NCBI GenBank assembly: GCA_002081555.1
Contig: KV921165.1
Coordinates: 1 to 29,280 of the forward strand
Direction of reading: 5' to 3'
Origin: Protostelium mycophagum
Taxonomy: Eukaryota; Evosea; Variosea; Protosteliida; Protosteliaceae
DNA: 29,280 bases
Position 1 is the stretch's first letter. The number at the start of each line of letters is the position of its first letter. Below, piece by piece: positions 1 to 10,558 of this stretch. The notes beneath the pieces are model-generated. The model worked only from the letters and a program-made list of their open reading frames with translations. It was not told where the DNA came from and did no database searches. A program made the position numbers and the translations under genes.

Positions 1-1975
1 TGTCGCTGGTGTTTGCTGCGGTTTCGGCTGTTGCGGCTGTTGCTCCACTACCACCGGTTTATTTTCTTGTGGTCTCTCCTGGTAACGTTAAATATGTCAA
101 AAAGTGACACATGTCAAATAATGTCACCCTGCTTTGTGTGGGAGTGACAGGAGCACTGACAATCGCATTTGTTTGTGAATTTATACTTCCATTCTGATTC
201 GGATTCGCATGTCGGCTCGGATTTACGTTCGAAGAGTTATGAGAATTCGTTGTAGACGGCGTTGTAGAGCTGGTTGTAGACGGGTTCATGGAGTTTCTGG
301 GGGAATGCTGTGGGGGAGGCCGTAAAGCGATACAGACGGCCTCATTGTTTCTGCGCGGCATGATGAGCTCAAATTCAGGATGCCTTCTCAAAAAGTCTCG
401 AAAGCGCTCGGAAGTTGTAGACCGCCAGAGTGCACCGACCTCCTTTTCTCAGAATTTTTCGTGAAATTTCGTGAAATTTTCCCATGTTTTTTCGAGGCTG
501 CACCAGCCTTGATCACAACGATGAGGTGTAAAACTGACCTTTTCGTCAAACTCGTCTAATAAAACCTCCTCCTTCATTAAGCAGCCGGGTCTTCTAATAA
601 TAATATCCTGTCAATTTCAATCTCATTGTTATACAAAATGAGTAATAAACGATCTAATCTCTGATTATTCCTGGAATTCTCACATTCCTTTCGACTGAAA
701 TGTCTTTCTGTTTCCACTGGCACAAACTCGATCCAAATCGTTTTAACTTTGCAGCATTGTGCCGCGTCGTGTCGGCAGAGCCGCATCGAATGGATCCGTC
801 TTTACAACCCAAAGGCTGTATTCTTCCACACATCAAGATCATGACATCATGCAACATGAAAATAAATGATGAGAGAATTCACCCTCAAAATGTCGGCCAA
901 AAGCTCGTCTCTTCGAAATGTGTTGAGAGACCTCAGCCTCTGGTACAGAGATGGGCTGTGTGTTTTACTTCTGTCGGAGTCGCTGAAGAACTCCCTCGAA
1001 GAGGAGTGAGGGACGGGCTCCTTGGGAGGAGGGCGTGGCTGGTTGTAGATGAGTGAAAAAGAGATTCTGGTGGATTGTATTTTTTGGGCATGATTTTTCG
1101 GTGATTTTATTGTATTTTTGATATGAGATGGCCTTGCCACAGCGTAAATCCACAAATGTGAATCAAAGAAGCGAAAGGGCCCGCCGTACTGCCGTTTTAA
1201 CAAAGAAATAAGAAGTAACCAATTGAATGATAAACGCCACAGAAAAACCTGTGGTTGAGCATTTTGTCTCGTATTTTCGAAGGTGATGACGTCACTGACC
1301 TTCTCTTTGACGGGGGAATACGTCGGCTCAGAGGGTGAATACGTCACACCACCGCTAGTTGAGAGAGTCGGCGATTTCTTCTGTGTATCTTCTGATTGTG
1401 TTTCTCTCGGTTCTTCTGGTTGTTCTTGTTCCTATGAGTTCAGATCAGATCAATTCAAGATCTTGAATCAGATCATCATGATGTCATTCTGCCGCACTCG
1501 CTCTACTTTTTTTGTTTGAAAAGCAGAGGTGAATAGAATTAGTTTTCCAACATCAATCTGCTGGTGATCTCAGCAATTTTTTTCTTTTTCTTTTGCAAAG
1601 TAGCCGAAAGCTTCATTCGGACATGAATTATCAAACTTAATCACCTTCTTAACCACCAAGAACATCACTCCGGGTGTTGTGCTCGTTCTCAATTCCACAT
1701 CTGGATCAGTCGCAAAGACAACCTTTCATTCTCAGATAGAGGTTGATTGGTGTTCGAATCGATCTCACTTCACGTAGCAGAGGTGCCAATTTCAAGTGAC
1801 CATATCTTTTCACATCCAAATTGAAAAGACCCTTATTTATGAGGCCTGGCAAGATCGATACGACGACCATCTTCTCATTTTCTCCGCCGGGGAGGCCTTG
1901 CTCTCGAACGGTCTTTTTTAAGAAGACATTTATCTGTTTTAACTCCTCTTGTAAGTCTGGCGGGAGATCTTCCAT
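1..1975 (-). CDS. Unknown protein, possible winged-helix-like segment, Ser/Thr/Gln-rich tail; cut by left edge
   Basis: I do not recognise this protein. My model has nine exons: 1769-1975, 1645-1722, 1498-1560, 1300-1431, 883-1038, 684-815, 539-607, 128-442 and 1-78. All introns are phase 0, which is consistent but also makes alternative joins hard to exclude. The product is at least 410 residues and continues beyond position 1. It begins with an acidic, helical stretch (MEDLPPDLQEEL), has a Pro/Ser/Glu-rich middle, and near residue 290 a segment RFRDFLRRHPEFELI that resembles the second half of LOTUS/Egal-type winged helices. The tail is low-complexity (STT repeats, then PQQ). The 684-815 to 539-607 junction is the least certain: an alternative reading ends one gene at 577-579 and starts another at 575-577. 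An alternative end at 1570 or 1539 for a short gene is also possible. The exons are well supported individually; their joining is inference. Confidence 0.5.
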
Positions 1976-2032
1976 GATCAGATGAGGTGATCTCCCAACA
2001 TGTGAGAAAGTCCGAGTTGTAGTGCGTCACCA
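1914..2032. repeat. Tandem duplication, copy 1 (119 nt)
   Basis: This block is repeated at 2051-2169 with a period of 137 nt and, by eye, one mismatch (tctccc against tcttcc). The copies are separated by an 18-nt spacer. Copy 1 holds the start codon (1973-1975) and the first 20 codons of the minus-strand gene to its left, plus about 55 nt upstream of that start. It is probably a recent local duplication. Confidence 0.95.
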
Positions 2033-2050
2033 CAAAAAAAACTCTGAGCA

Positions 2051-2169
2051 TTTTTTAAGAAGACATTTATCTGTTTTAACTCCTCTTGTAAGTCTGGCGG
2101 GAGATCTTCCATGATCAGATGAGGTGATCTTCCAACATGTGAGAAAGTCCGAGTTGTAGTGCGTCACCA
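2051..2169. repeat. Tandem duplication, copy 2 (119 nt)
   Basis: Near-identical second copy of 1914-2032. On the minus strand it carries a second start codon and the same opening codons. The 137-nt period is not a multiple of three, so the copied start does not read through into the downstream gene. It would give a short upstream reading frame of 28 codons if transcribed. Confidence 0.95.
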
Positions 2170-2249
2170 TTATTTTTTTGTCCGAAAGGTGGAACATGCC
2201 AATTTCTGTGAGCGTCTTTGAAGGTCAGAATTGTCGGATGAGCTCCAAG

Positions 2250-2760
2250 TCCAGGGTCCTCAATCGACATCGAAAAGTTTGTTCTTGTCAAATACTACGT
2301 GTGCTCGGCCACTGCGTTTCGGACCGTTGTTTATATGGTCGTGTACACCGAAAGATTGCCAACACGATGGTGCACATTTGGGGCTCGAATCTGAGAATCA
2401 AGTTTGTAAGGAAAGATAATTAGATTATTTTTGAACAAGGCGATTTGCCAATGCCCACTTTTAATTCAGAGGAGAATACATGAGCATATTTATATGCATG
2501 TGGATTTTATTGTTCTGGTCCTGTGGGTGTCCATGCCTTTGGTTACCACACTGGGCTCCGAATTCCAGCCAATGTTCACACTTGTACTTCCTCCAAGTTA
2601 TGTCATCAAATCTTCTGTTTTTCAAAAATTCTCATTGGTACGTACAAAAGGATCTCGTTACGCATTCATGCTTGTCACTAATAATTATGACGAGATATTT
2701 GGTCGGTGGGTCTCCCGCAAGAAATAAAAGGAATTCAAATGGTCAAATTGTATTTCTACA
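2250..2760 (-). other. Gene-free or poorly resolved stretch with Cys/His-rich minus-strand frames
   Basis: The 842 nt between the divergent starts at 1975 and 2818 hold the duplicated block and this stretch. On the minus strand two open segments are rich in paired Cys and His. One runs through TWRKYKCEHW and ends with an HMHIN motif; the other has a CAPSC pair followed by HDHIN. The repeated C..C / HxHIN layout suggests a zinc-binding protein, perhaps of the WRKY/FLYWCH kind. I could not find splice phases that join the two segments, and no start codon is convincing. It may be a decayed gene. The plus strand has open frames here too, but no recognisable domain. Confidence 0.25.
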
Positions 2761-2817
2761 ACCGTAATTTTAATTTTGTGCGAAATTTGCAATCATCAGC
2801 ATTACCAAAGACACAAC

Positions 2818-4479
2818 ATGGCTTCCACAGACGAACCAAGACGCAAACCCATCTGGCAGAAAAATGAATCTTGTCCAGGAGATTTGGATCATTTGCCTCC
2901 AATTGCTTTCGGAGCGGCGACGTTTGGTAACTCGTACTCTTCTGAAGACCACCTTCACTCCGAAATTCCTAGAAGGACAGTCCGTCTGGCCCTGCGATAT
3001 GGGATTATGTACTTCGATACGTCACCGTATTACGGTGACTCTGAGACTGTTCTTGGAAATGTTTTGGAGAGCCTGAAAGATGAGTTTCCAAGAGAGACGT
3101 ACAAAGTATGTGACATCATCTAATTCCATCTGATGAAAATGATCAGATCGCCACAAAAACGGGGAGGTACGGTCTTGAACGAAAAGATTGCGATTATTCG
3201 CCCAATAGAGTGAAGGAAAGCGTGCAGAGGTCTTTGAAACTTCTTCATACTTCATACTTGGATCTCGTCTATCTGCATGACGTCGAATATGTCGCTGATC
3301 TGGACGAAGTTGATCTCAAGGTGGGAATTTATTTTTTATTACTGAATATATTTAACAACTTCATGGACAAGGTATTAATTGTGGAAAATTGTTAAAAAGC
3401 AGCACCATCTTATTTGATTCACAAAGGGCTCCAAATATCTATTGTACACCTTCTTAAGATTTTACAGGCAGGCCGCACTTTGCCCGAACACCTCTCTTGG
3501 CTCGGAGAAGAGGAAGAGAAAATTCGTGGAAAAGGGGACCAAGCCGTAATAGACGCAGCAGCCACCCTCTTTGAGCTCAAAAAGCAGGGCATCATCAAAA
3601 ACGTCGGCATATCAGGTAATGACATTTCATGAAAATGTGAGATGATGTGGCTAGGGTACCCTTTGGCGACGCTATTGAGGCTTTCCATATTGATAAAAAA
3701 CAAGTTAGGAGAGCCATTAGACGCCATCATGTCTTATTCCCATTCCAATCTGCAGAATTACGCACTGGCATTCTACACTGACGAGCTCAAAAACAGAGGA
3801 GGTAATTAATTCCAGAAAAACCGTGCTAAAATTAGCTCACAAAAATTAAAATGATTTGTGGAATAATATTTTTTTTAAGTTTTCTAGCCTTTTAGTTATT
3901 ATTTATTGGTATTTCTATAGATCGTCAAATATGTTGACTGTTGAAAAGGTGTGAAACACGTCATCAGTGCGAGTCCGTTGAATATGGGACTCCTCACCGA
4001 GCAGGGCCCACCTGAATGGCACCCCTCGCCCAAAGAATTGAGACAAGTCGCATTGGAATGTGCAGAGATGTGTAAACAGAGGGGGACCAGTCTGATGAGG
4101 GTGGCGGAGGGATTCTCCATGCGGTGGGACGAGATGCGACAGCGGTTGTGCAAGAATGTCAGCACTACAACGGGCCAAGATTCCACGCTGGTCATCGGGT
4201 TCCAAAATCCTGATGAGGTGGAAGTCTTTTTGTTACAAAAACAAAACTTTCCAGAGACAATGTTTCAAAAATAGATCAATATTTACTGGTGCACAGGTAC
4301 ACGAAGCCGTCGACGTATTCATGTCCTTCAGAGGAAAAGACGCTGAACAGAACAAAAAAAAACACGATGAAGAGGTTACCATGGTGATGAACAGATTCAA
4401 AGAAGAAGGCTGGGACAACTACAACTGGGTGGAACACCAACACAACATCTTATTGCCACAACAAAAACTCCAAAAATGA
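2818..4479 (+). CDS. Aldo/keto reductase, D-arabinose / L-galactose dehydrogenase type
   Basis: Predicted cytosolic NAD(P)-dependent oxidoreductase of 404 residues. Exons are 2818-3105, 3147-3320, 3468-3615, 3655-3801, 3949-4223 and 4297-4479; the lengths sum to a multiple of three. The N-terminal half matches the family closely: AFGAATFGNSY, then FDTSPYYGDSE with the catalytic Asp67 and Tyr72, Lys100 in ATKTGRYG and His140 in YLHD. This arrangement is typical of sugar lactone-forming dehydrogenases (plant L-galactose and yeast D-arabinose dehydrogenases), which convert an aldose to its 1,4-lactone; here that could feed ascorbate or erythroascorbate synthesis. The substrate cannot be told from sequence alone. 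The protein is some 60 residues longer than usual, mostly a charged C-terminal extension. If the last intron were retained, the frame would stop at 4272-4274. Its stop lies 44 nt from the stop of the convergent RING gene. Confidence 0.88.
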
Positions 4480-4523
4480 AAAGAAATATTCTCCCATCTA
4501 CACGAATCATTCTCGTACATCGA

Positions 4524-6779
4524 TTATGGGTTGAGTTGGTACACAAAAGGCTCCGCGCCAAAATTAACCTTGACCCTCGCCCCCACCGTGTGCATCCCGA
4601 CAACTGGGTAGTAATTCTTATTAGGGACCTCACTGAAAGCGACGCCCAGCAGTGTCCCGTTCTTTGTGAAGAAGACAAACTCCTTCTGTTGGTCCCAGCC
4701 CAGACCCACCACGTCATCTTTGCCAAAGGGCTTGCTGTAATCTGGAATTTTCAAAATTTGAAAAAGGGAAATGGCGGGAAAGTGGCATCGGGACTCACTC
4801 TGTCCCTTCAAACTGAAGAGTGTGGTGTGAAAAAGGTTTCCGTCGTCACCATGGAAACCAAAAGAACCTGCTGTCCATCCTGGCATACCGTCCAAATTGT
4901 GATCCTGTTCCGCCAGTCCTATTCCGATCTCCCTAGGTTTTTCAAAATTCAAACATAAAATATGCCGCGAAATATGACCGTTATATTTCAAAATTCAAAT
5001 CTCAAGGTTCTTGGTCCTCACCCGTTCCGAACTGGAGCTAAGATTTTAATCTCAAAGTAGTATGTCTGCCTCACAAAAGGGATCAATTGGTCACCCCTGA
5101 CCATCTTTGCATGCCCAGCCTTGTTCATGTTAATAAAAACGCCCCTACATCCTTCAGCAAAACGAAATCGGATCTTCGACCCAAATCAATTCAAAATTGT
5201 CACAATCTTTTAGAAGTTAGAATTTACCCTTTGAAATATGTCTCGCAGTCATTCTCTATGGGCATGATGTTGGGATGTGCGGTGTACAGCTTTGAAGGTA
5301 GGTCTGTGGGGATCTTCACGAACGGCGAATAGGTCAGTTTGGGCCTCAGCTTGATCACAAGCTTTTGCAGCGCCTCGATCTCCTGCATCATAGTTGAGCG
5401 GTAATTTAATATTTCTTCACTTTTCGAATGACGCTTTATCCTTTACTTTTTTCAATACAAAATTTTCCAGGAAAATTCAAGGTAGATGAATGATGTTCAG
5501 AAGCGCTCACCGCTTGTAGACGTGTCAATTTGAGTGATTGACCTTTCTCGAATAATTGTAGATGTGTCTGTGATTCTGTCGCGACATGCTCTTGAATGTT
5601 TTTCCTCTTCCCCTGAGCACGTTTACAACATCATCGGGATTATGGTGTTAGATGAGACGATCTATTTATGGAACTGAAAAACGACAAGTGGGGAGATATC
5701 TTGGTTTACCTTCACGTGACATCCGTATTCCCTGTATGGACATTCTTCTGATCTCTCCAGACATATCTTTGTGTGGTCTAAAGCGTCTAAGCGCACAACA
5801 GACTCTCCACAATCAGCGCATGGCACCGCCGTCTGTTGATCATCATCATTATATCTATCTTTGCGATCCCAAAGTAGAATGTCTTTGACGCTGGCATCTG
5901 CGAGTATGTGCCGCAGAACTCGCTTTGGAGCTGTGTAGCAAAAGATGTCCGAATATTCCAATTTTGAAGCTCAAAGTGCCTCATGGTGGTATCTATTAAA
6001 ACAACCAGCTGGTACTCAACAATTGATTGTTACAGAAATACAATAAAATATTCAGAAAATAAACTCACCATGACACACAAGTCCCTGATGTGGGCCTCTA
6101 CATCCCTCATTTCCTCCAATGGTTCGTTACATTGTGGACATGCAAAGGGTCGATGAGGACATTTTTCCCTCTCATGTGTGTCTATATCACGTCTGATGAT
6201 CATCCCACAGTTCTTGCTCCATCTGATTCTTTCAATGTACAGCGCAGAAATTAATCATTTTGTTGTATCATTGTTCGAGAGATGTCCGCAGATACAAAGA
6301 ATGATCAGCTCACTTGCAGTGTACAGGTTCATATGGACATTTCAGACGATGAGCGGTGGTGGTTCCCCGCGTCAAAGATTCTTCACAACCTTGAATGTCT
6401 CAGAATGACGTCACGAAAGATCTCACAAGCCTGCAGGTAAATTTGGACAAGGTGAAGGCAATGTCTCTATCAGGCGACGGATCGGAATGTTGGGTCTGCA
6501 TTCCTCCTTATTTATGATGGGTTGACGGCATTCTGGACAGTCTGGTGATTTCTCCAGCCATTGGAAGAGACATTCTTTACAGTAACACTACAATCTTGAG
6601 CCGGATCATTCTGAAACACCCACTTTAGAACAGCATGGTGTTTCTATTGCCATGTCGTAGGGTTCTTGACAGATAGGACATTCGAATAAAGAATCGCCAC
6701 CATATTGGCTCGTGATCAAGCTGTTCAAGAGCGAGGAACCGACCACAGGCGCAGAGTTGTTCCCTTTCTCCGTGACCAT
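4524..6779 (-). CDS. RING / TRAF-type zinc finger / coiled-coil / SPRY protein, probable E3 ubiquitin ligase
   Basis: 493 residues in ten exons: 6624-6779, 6431-6587, 6314-6389, 6069-6216, 5710-5922, 5511-5612, 5228-5382, 5022-5144, 4799-4932 and 4524-4741. The order is a RING-like domain (residues about 34-72, CPIC ... CPEC), several TRAF-type zinc fingers with the C-x6-C-x11-H-x3-C-x6-C spacing (for example CPYEPVHC, RPFACPQC, VPCADCG), a short helical or coiled-coil part (LQLFEKGQSLKLTRLQAEIEAL), and a C-terminal SPRY domain (YYFEIKI, GIGLAEQDHNLDGMPGW, FGFHGDDG, VGLGWD, FFTKNG, YPVVGMH). RING plus TRAF fingers normally means ubiquitin transfer, with the SPRY domain choosing the substrate; both are inferred from family. 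The RING lacks a normal His ligand (PCCSKCYCKEC). The intron 6390-6430 appears to be GC-AG. The intron 5923-6068 has the weakest acceptor. The gene is divergent from the beta-helix gene, with 180 nt between starts. Confidence 0.85.
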
Positions 6780-6959
6780 CGTTTGTCTGTTTGTGCAAAA
6801 TCGAATGTTATGTTATGAAAATGCTTTTCAAGGAATGGGATGTTGAATTTTGGGCCATCTTGAATCTCTTGAGTCTGCGATTCGCTTACTGCGAAGCTTC
6901 TCATCATCTCGCCAACATCAACACAACACGATAACGCAAAAGCTTGTCAATACAGAAAA
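6780..6959. promoter_or_regulatory. Shared divergent promoter region
   Basis: These 180 nt separate the start codons of the minus-strand RING-TRAF-SPRY gene (6779) and the plus-strand beta-helix gene (6960), so they must hold both promoters. No TATA box or other named element is obvious. Confidence 0.5.
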
Positions 6960-9854
6960 ATGAGAGGGGCTCTCTTTTTCATTTTAAGCGCCCTCTTGAC
7001 AATAATCACAGCACAGGATGTTTATATAAGTCCAAATGGCACTGATTCAGCTGGATGTGGAAGCTCTCTCAATGCATCATGCAGAACCCTATCATTTGTT
7101 GTTCAGGAGAAGACACAGGGAAGCTGGAAAGTTCACATACAAGGAGACTTGAATAGTGAGAATGAAGTTCTCTTGAGTGTCAATGGACTGACATCATATA
7201 GAGGAACCAATCACAAGAGATGACCGACCAGATATTACTTTAATACTCTCAAATGAGAACGCCAGCGAGCCTTTGACTGTCAACTTTTGCACTTTTAAGA
7301 AAACGAGTACGTAGGGCGTTTCAACAATAATTGATGGTCATAGACATCCAATTCGAAGGCTCCGTCAAATTCAACACTGTCGTATACAATCCAACGGTTG
7401 GAATCACATTACAGTCCAGTATTTTGAACAATACCGTCATCAAGACATCCTCTTCTTTGACCATTACAAAAACAACCATCAACGGAGGTCAAATCTCGGT
7501 CTCTGGAGATAGCAACGCTTTCACCATTCAAGACAGCGAGATGCTTAATGGACAAGGAGTACTGATGGGAGACAATACTACTTTTACTGCCACAAATAGC
7601 ATGTTCAGAGACAACTTCCACAGCACTAACTCTCTCTTTTATTTCCCAAGTAAAATGAGAGTTTGAGGAGATCGATCTGATCCAATGTGCAGGGTGTCAA
7701 GTTACGATTACTGGATGTGTGTTTCACAACAACAGCGCACCTGCCTCCTCGGTTATTTGGGCTAATGGTGGAAATGGTGAAGATGAATACATGACATTAG
7801 ACTTGTCCTCAAGCAATGTCACACTCAATTCGGGTACATTTACAGATGATTTTTGTTTTCGATCACCAGATCATTTATAATGATCTCGAATGACCATATT
7901 TTTTAATACAAATATAAGCATTGACGAATTAAAGGTGCTAACGGCTTCATCCACTTCCAAAACAAAACCCTCAATGATGCAGTCAAATATGTGGATGTCA
8001 GGTTCTTCAACAATACCGCAACAGTGACGGCGCCCGTGGCTCTCTCACCTTTCATCACCTTGCAAGCTGTAGAAGCTGCTTGTAAGTGACAATATTATTT
8101 TTGAAAGTCCATGAGCGTGGTCTTGTGGTGTTTGTTTTAATCGAATAAGCCGGCACAATTTTCTGTACCCGAAATTTGGCTCTGGTCATTTATTTTTCAA
8201 TTCTTGACAGAAGTACACAGAATCATGCTAAAATTCATTAGACAATGAAGGAGTAAGAGGAGGCGCTTTCATTTCGGAGCAAATGGCACCTACTCTACAG
8301 ATTCGCGGCACACTGAATATTCACGATAACATCGCAACAGAAGGAGGCGGTATCGCGATCTACAGCGACGACGACCAAGGCACCTTTATCCTCAACCGTG
8401 AGTTTTTCACTAAAAATCGGTTCCAAAGCCGTCTGAAATCCCATCTACAACTCGACATTGTTCAAAGTGATGATATCTTGGCAGAATACGAGAGTGCCAG
8501 CATCATCATTGCCAACAATGTCGCAACCCGGGGTGGCGCGATGTACCTTCACTTGTCATCTCGTTTTACACTGTCTAATCCACCCCCCATCATCACAGGC
8601 AACGAGGCCGATGAAGGAGGTGACATCTCGTCGAGATATCATCGAAATTTCCTGATGATGATAGGGGGCTTTTATGTCAATAGGGCAATAGAGATCTTGA
8701 GCAATTACAGACTCGAACTCTCGAATAATAACGCAGACATGGGAGGGGGTGAGATTTCACTGAAATTTCCTACATATCTCGTTGTAGATGACCGAGATTT
8801 CCAGGAATCTGGGCCTCCCCAGGTGCTTCCTTTGGGATGATTAGTCTGCACAACAACACCGCTGACTCCTCAGGAGGAGGCTTGTACCGTCAAATGTCAC
8901 AGTCGAGCAACCAGACCACAGTATGTATTTGTCATCTCGTAAACATCTGTTCTCGTGTGGACTGCGGCTGTGCCGCAGACATGCACTTCTCCAGCTCGTG
9001 AAAATCTGCACCAGCCATAAACTGACGCGTAAAAGATATTCAACGTTTCGGTGACAAGCAACTCTGCTCCACGAGGTGGTGGAGTGTTTGTGGAGTACCT
9101 TTCGGGCCCCGTGAACAAAGGCTGGAAAAGTTTTAATCTCACAGGCAACACGCAGAATTCAACCAGACAGGTATCCTCTCGTTGTAGTTATCGCGTGTCA
9201 TTTTGACATGTGACAGTTTGACACCAACATGCCGTCTACACCTGTGTGTGTCGGATCGATCTTTTTAGGGTGTGGCTCTTGTCCTAGCGCGCTGTGCTCA
9301 CAAGGTTCATTGAGTGAGCCACAATGTTTAGACAGCAAGGCATGCCCTTCAAACACGTTCTGTTCGTTCTTAGGTGGGTATCTGGGGTTCTTACAAGTTT
9401 TGGGGCACCTCTAAAAGTTGTAGGGAGTGTGGAGCCAGTGTGCATGTGCGAAAACGGGTCCAATTCACCGAAGTGTGATGACACTCCAGAGAGGATAGAC
9501 CCTTCTCCCGCCACTGCCGTCACAGGTACCCATTTTTATTTCTTTGTTGCAGAATCTCAGAACCAGAGTTATAGAATGACGTTTTGTTGATTCATTCAGG
9601 CCCCGAAATAGCCCCGATCTTGATCTTGAGTCTTCTTCTTGCCTCGGTCATCGTGGTGCTTCTGTCCTTTGGTTTGAAGATTTTCCAAAAGATGAGAAGA
9701 ACAGATGAATACGCATACTCTCAGGTGGACGATCAATGAGATGTTGAATAAAAACTATTTTGATCTCTCCATTCGTGATGACACGCTCACGTTGTTTTAG
9801 ATTGATGATGTGCCTGAAGGAAATTTACCAGCGCTTCATCAATACAGAGAATAA
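6960..9854 (+). CDS. Type I membrane protein with predicted beta-helix ectodomain
   Basis: 649 residues in fourteen exons: 6960-7166, 7204-7306, 7344-7649, 7693-7833, 7935-8081, 8242-8397, 8485-8619, 8665-8748, 8823-8920, 9036-9170, 9217-9373, 9424-9525, 9600-9724 and 9801-9854. It has a signal peptide (FFILSALLTIITAQ), then VYISPNGTDSAGCGSS ... CRTLSF, the usual opening of beta-helix surface proteins in amoebae. The long ectodomain repeats short Asn/Gly/Thr-rich strands (NNTA, GGG, EGGG) typical of right-handed parallel beta-helices, with many N-x-S/T sites. A Cys-rich juxtamembrane part (CVG, CGSCPSALC, CMCENG) precedes one transmembrane helix (ILILSLLLASVIVVLLSF) and a short basic tail. 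Adhesion or recognition at the cell surface is inference. The first intron could instead be 25 nt. If the last intron is retained, the protein ends at 9739 with QVDDQ. Confidence 0.82.
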
Positions 9855-10558
9855 ATGAGTAAAGTTAGCTTTTTTGAAGAGGTGTTGTGCAATCGAAGTC
9901 TTGCAGATTCTTGTGCTTTTGGCTGTCCTTCCATCAGAACATTTATGGTAGTGATGGGTCTGTAAACGTCATTTACATGTCAATGTGGCATTTCTGACAT
10001 TCACCACCAGGAAGGGTGAAGAAACAAGCGATTTTTGTCGGAAGAAAGGATGACAAATGAGAGATAGGCTTCTTTGGATGGAATGGGATGTCTCAAGTCG
10101 AAGATCCACACAGCATTTATTCATGTCCGATTGTTGCAACGCTTCGTCAACCTAATTCGTTTCCGCAACGCTTCTTTTTAGTGCGATGTAGCTGGTAGTC
10201 AAGCTTCTGCAGAGGAGTTCTTGTCGAAAGGGTCAACGCGAAGTTTGCACAAATAGTCACATTGTAAAAGTCTGGCTTGCTTCATGTCCTTTTGTCCTTT
10301 TCGATGGTGATCAAGCTGGCACGAGCTATAGATAGAATTGTACAGAATAATTGATGTAAGTAGTTCCCGTGAAGAATTGCTTTACAAGTCTTCCAAATGA
10401 TCAAAAATGGAATGAATATCTTATTTTCATTCTGTTGGAGACAATGTCATCTTACTAAAACAACCGGAATAAAAAACAATAATAATATTGTAATAAATCT
10501 ATTGCTCATAGAGAAAATTGAACTCCGCAATACTCCCAACGTATAAATCACCATCTCC
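9855..10558. other. Convergent 3' intergenic stretch without a gene
   Basis: About 700 nt between the ends of the beta-helix gene and the Rieske gene. The part around 10430-10510 is AT-rich. Only short frames occur, none with a recognisable motif or convincing splice context. Confidence 0.6.

Noticed and set aside
467-480. Repeated GAAATTTC words (also 12556, 22916, 23393, 23440) as a possible palindromic element
   Set aside because: They are short and AT-rich, and they spread through introns without fixed spacing; the simplest reading is intron base composition.
1706-1770. A 22-nt intron at about 1701-1722 in the left-edge gene
   Set aside because: A 46-nt intron (1723-1768) with a good GTGAGA donor keeps the frame equally well and fits the size range of the others.
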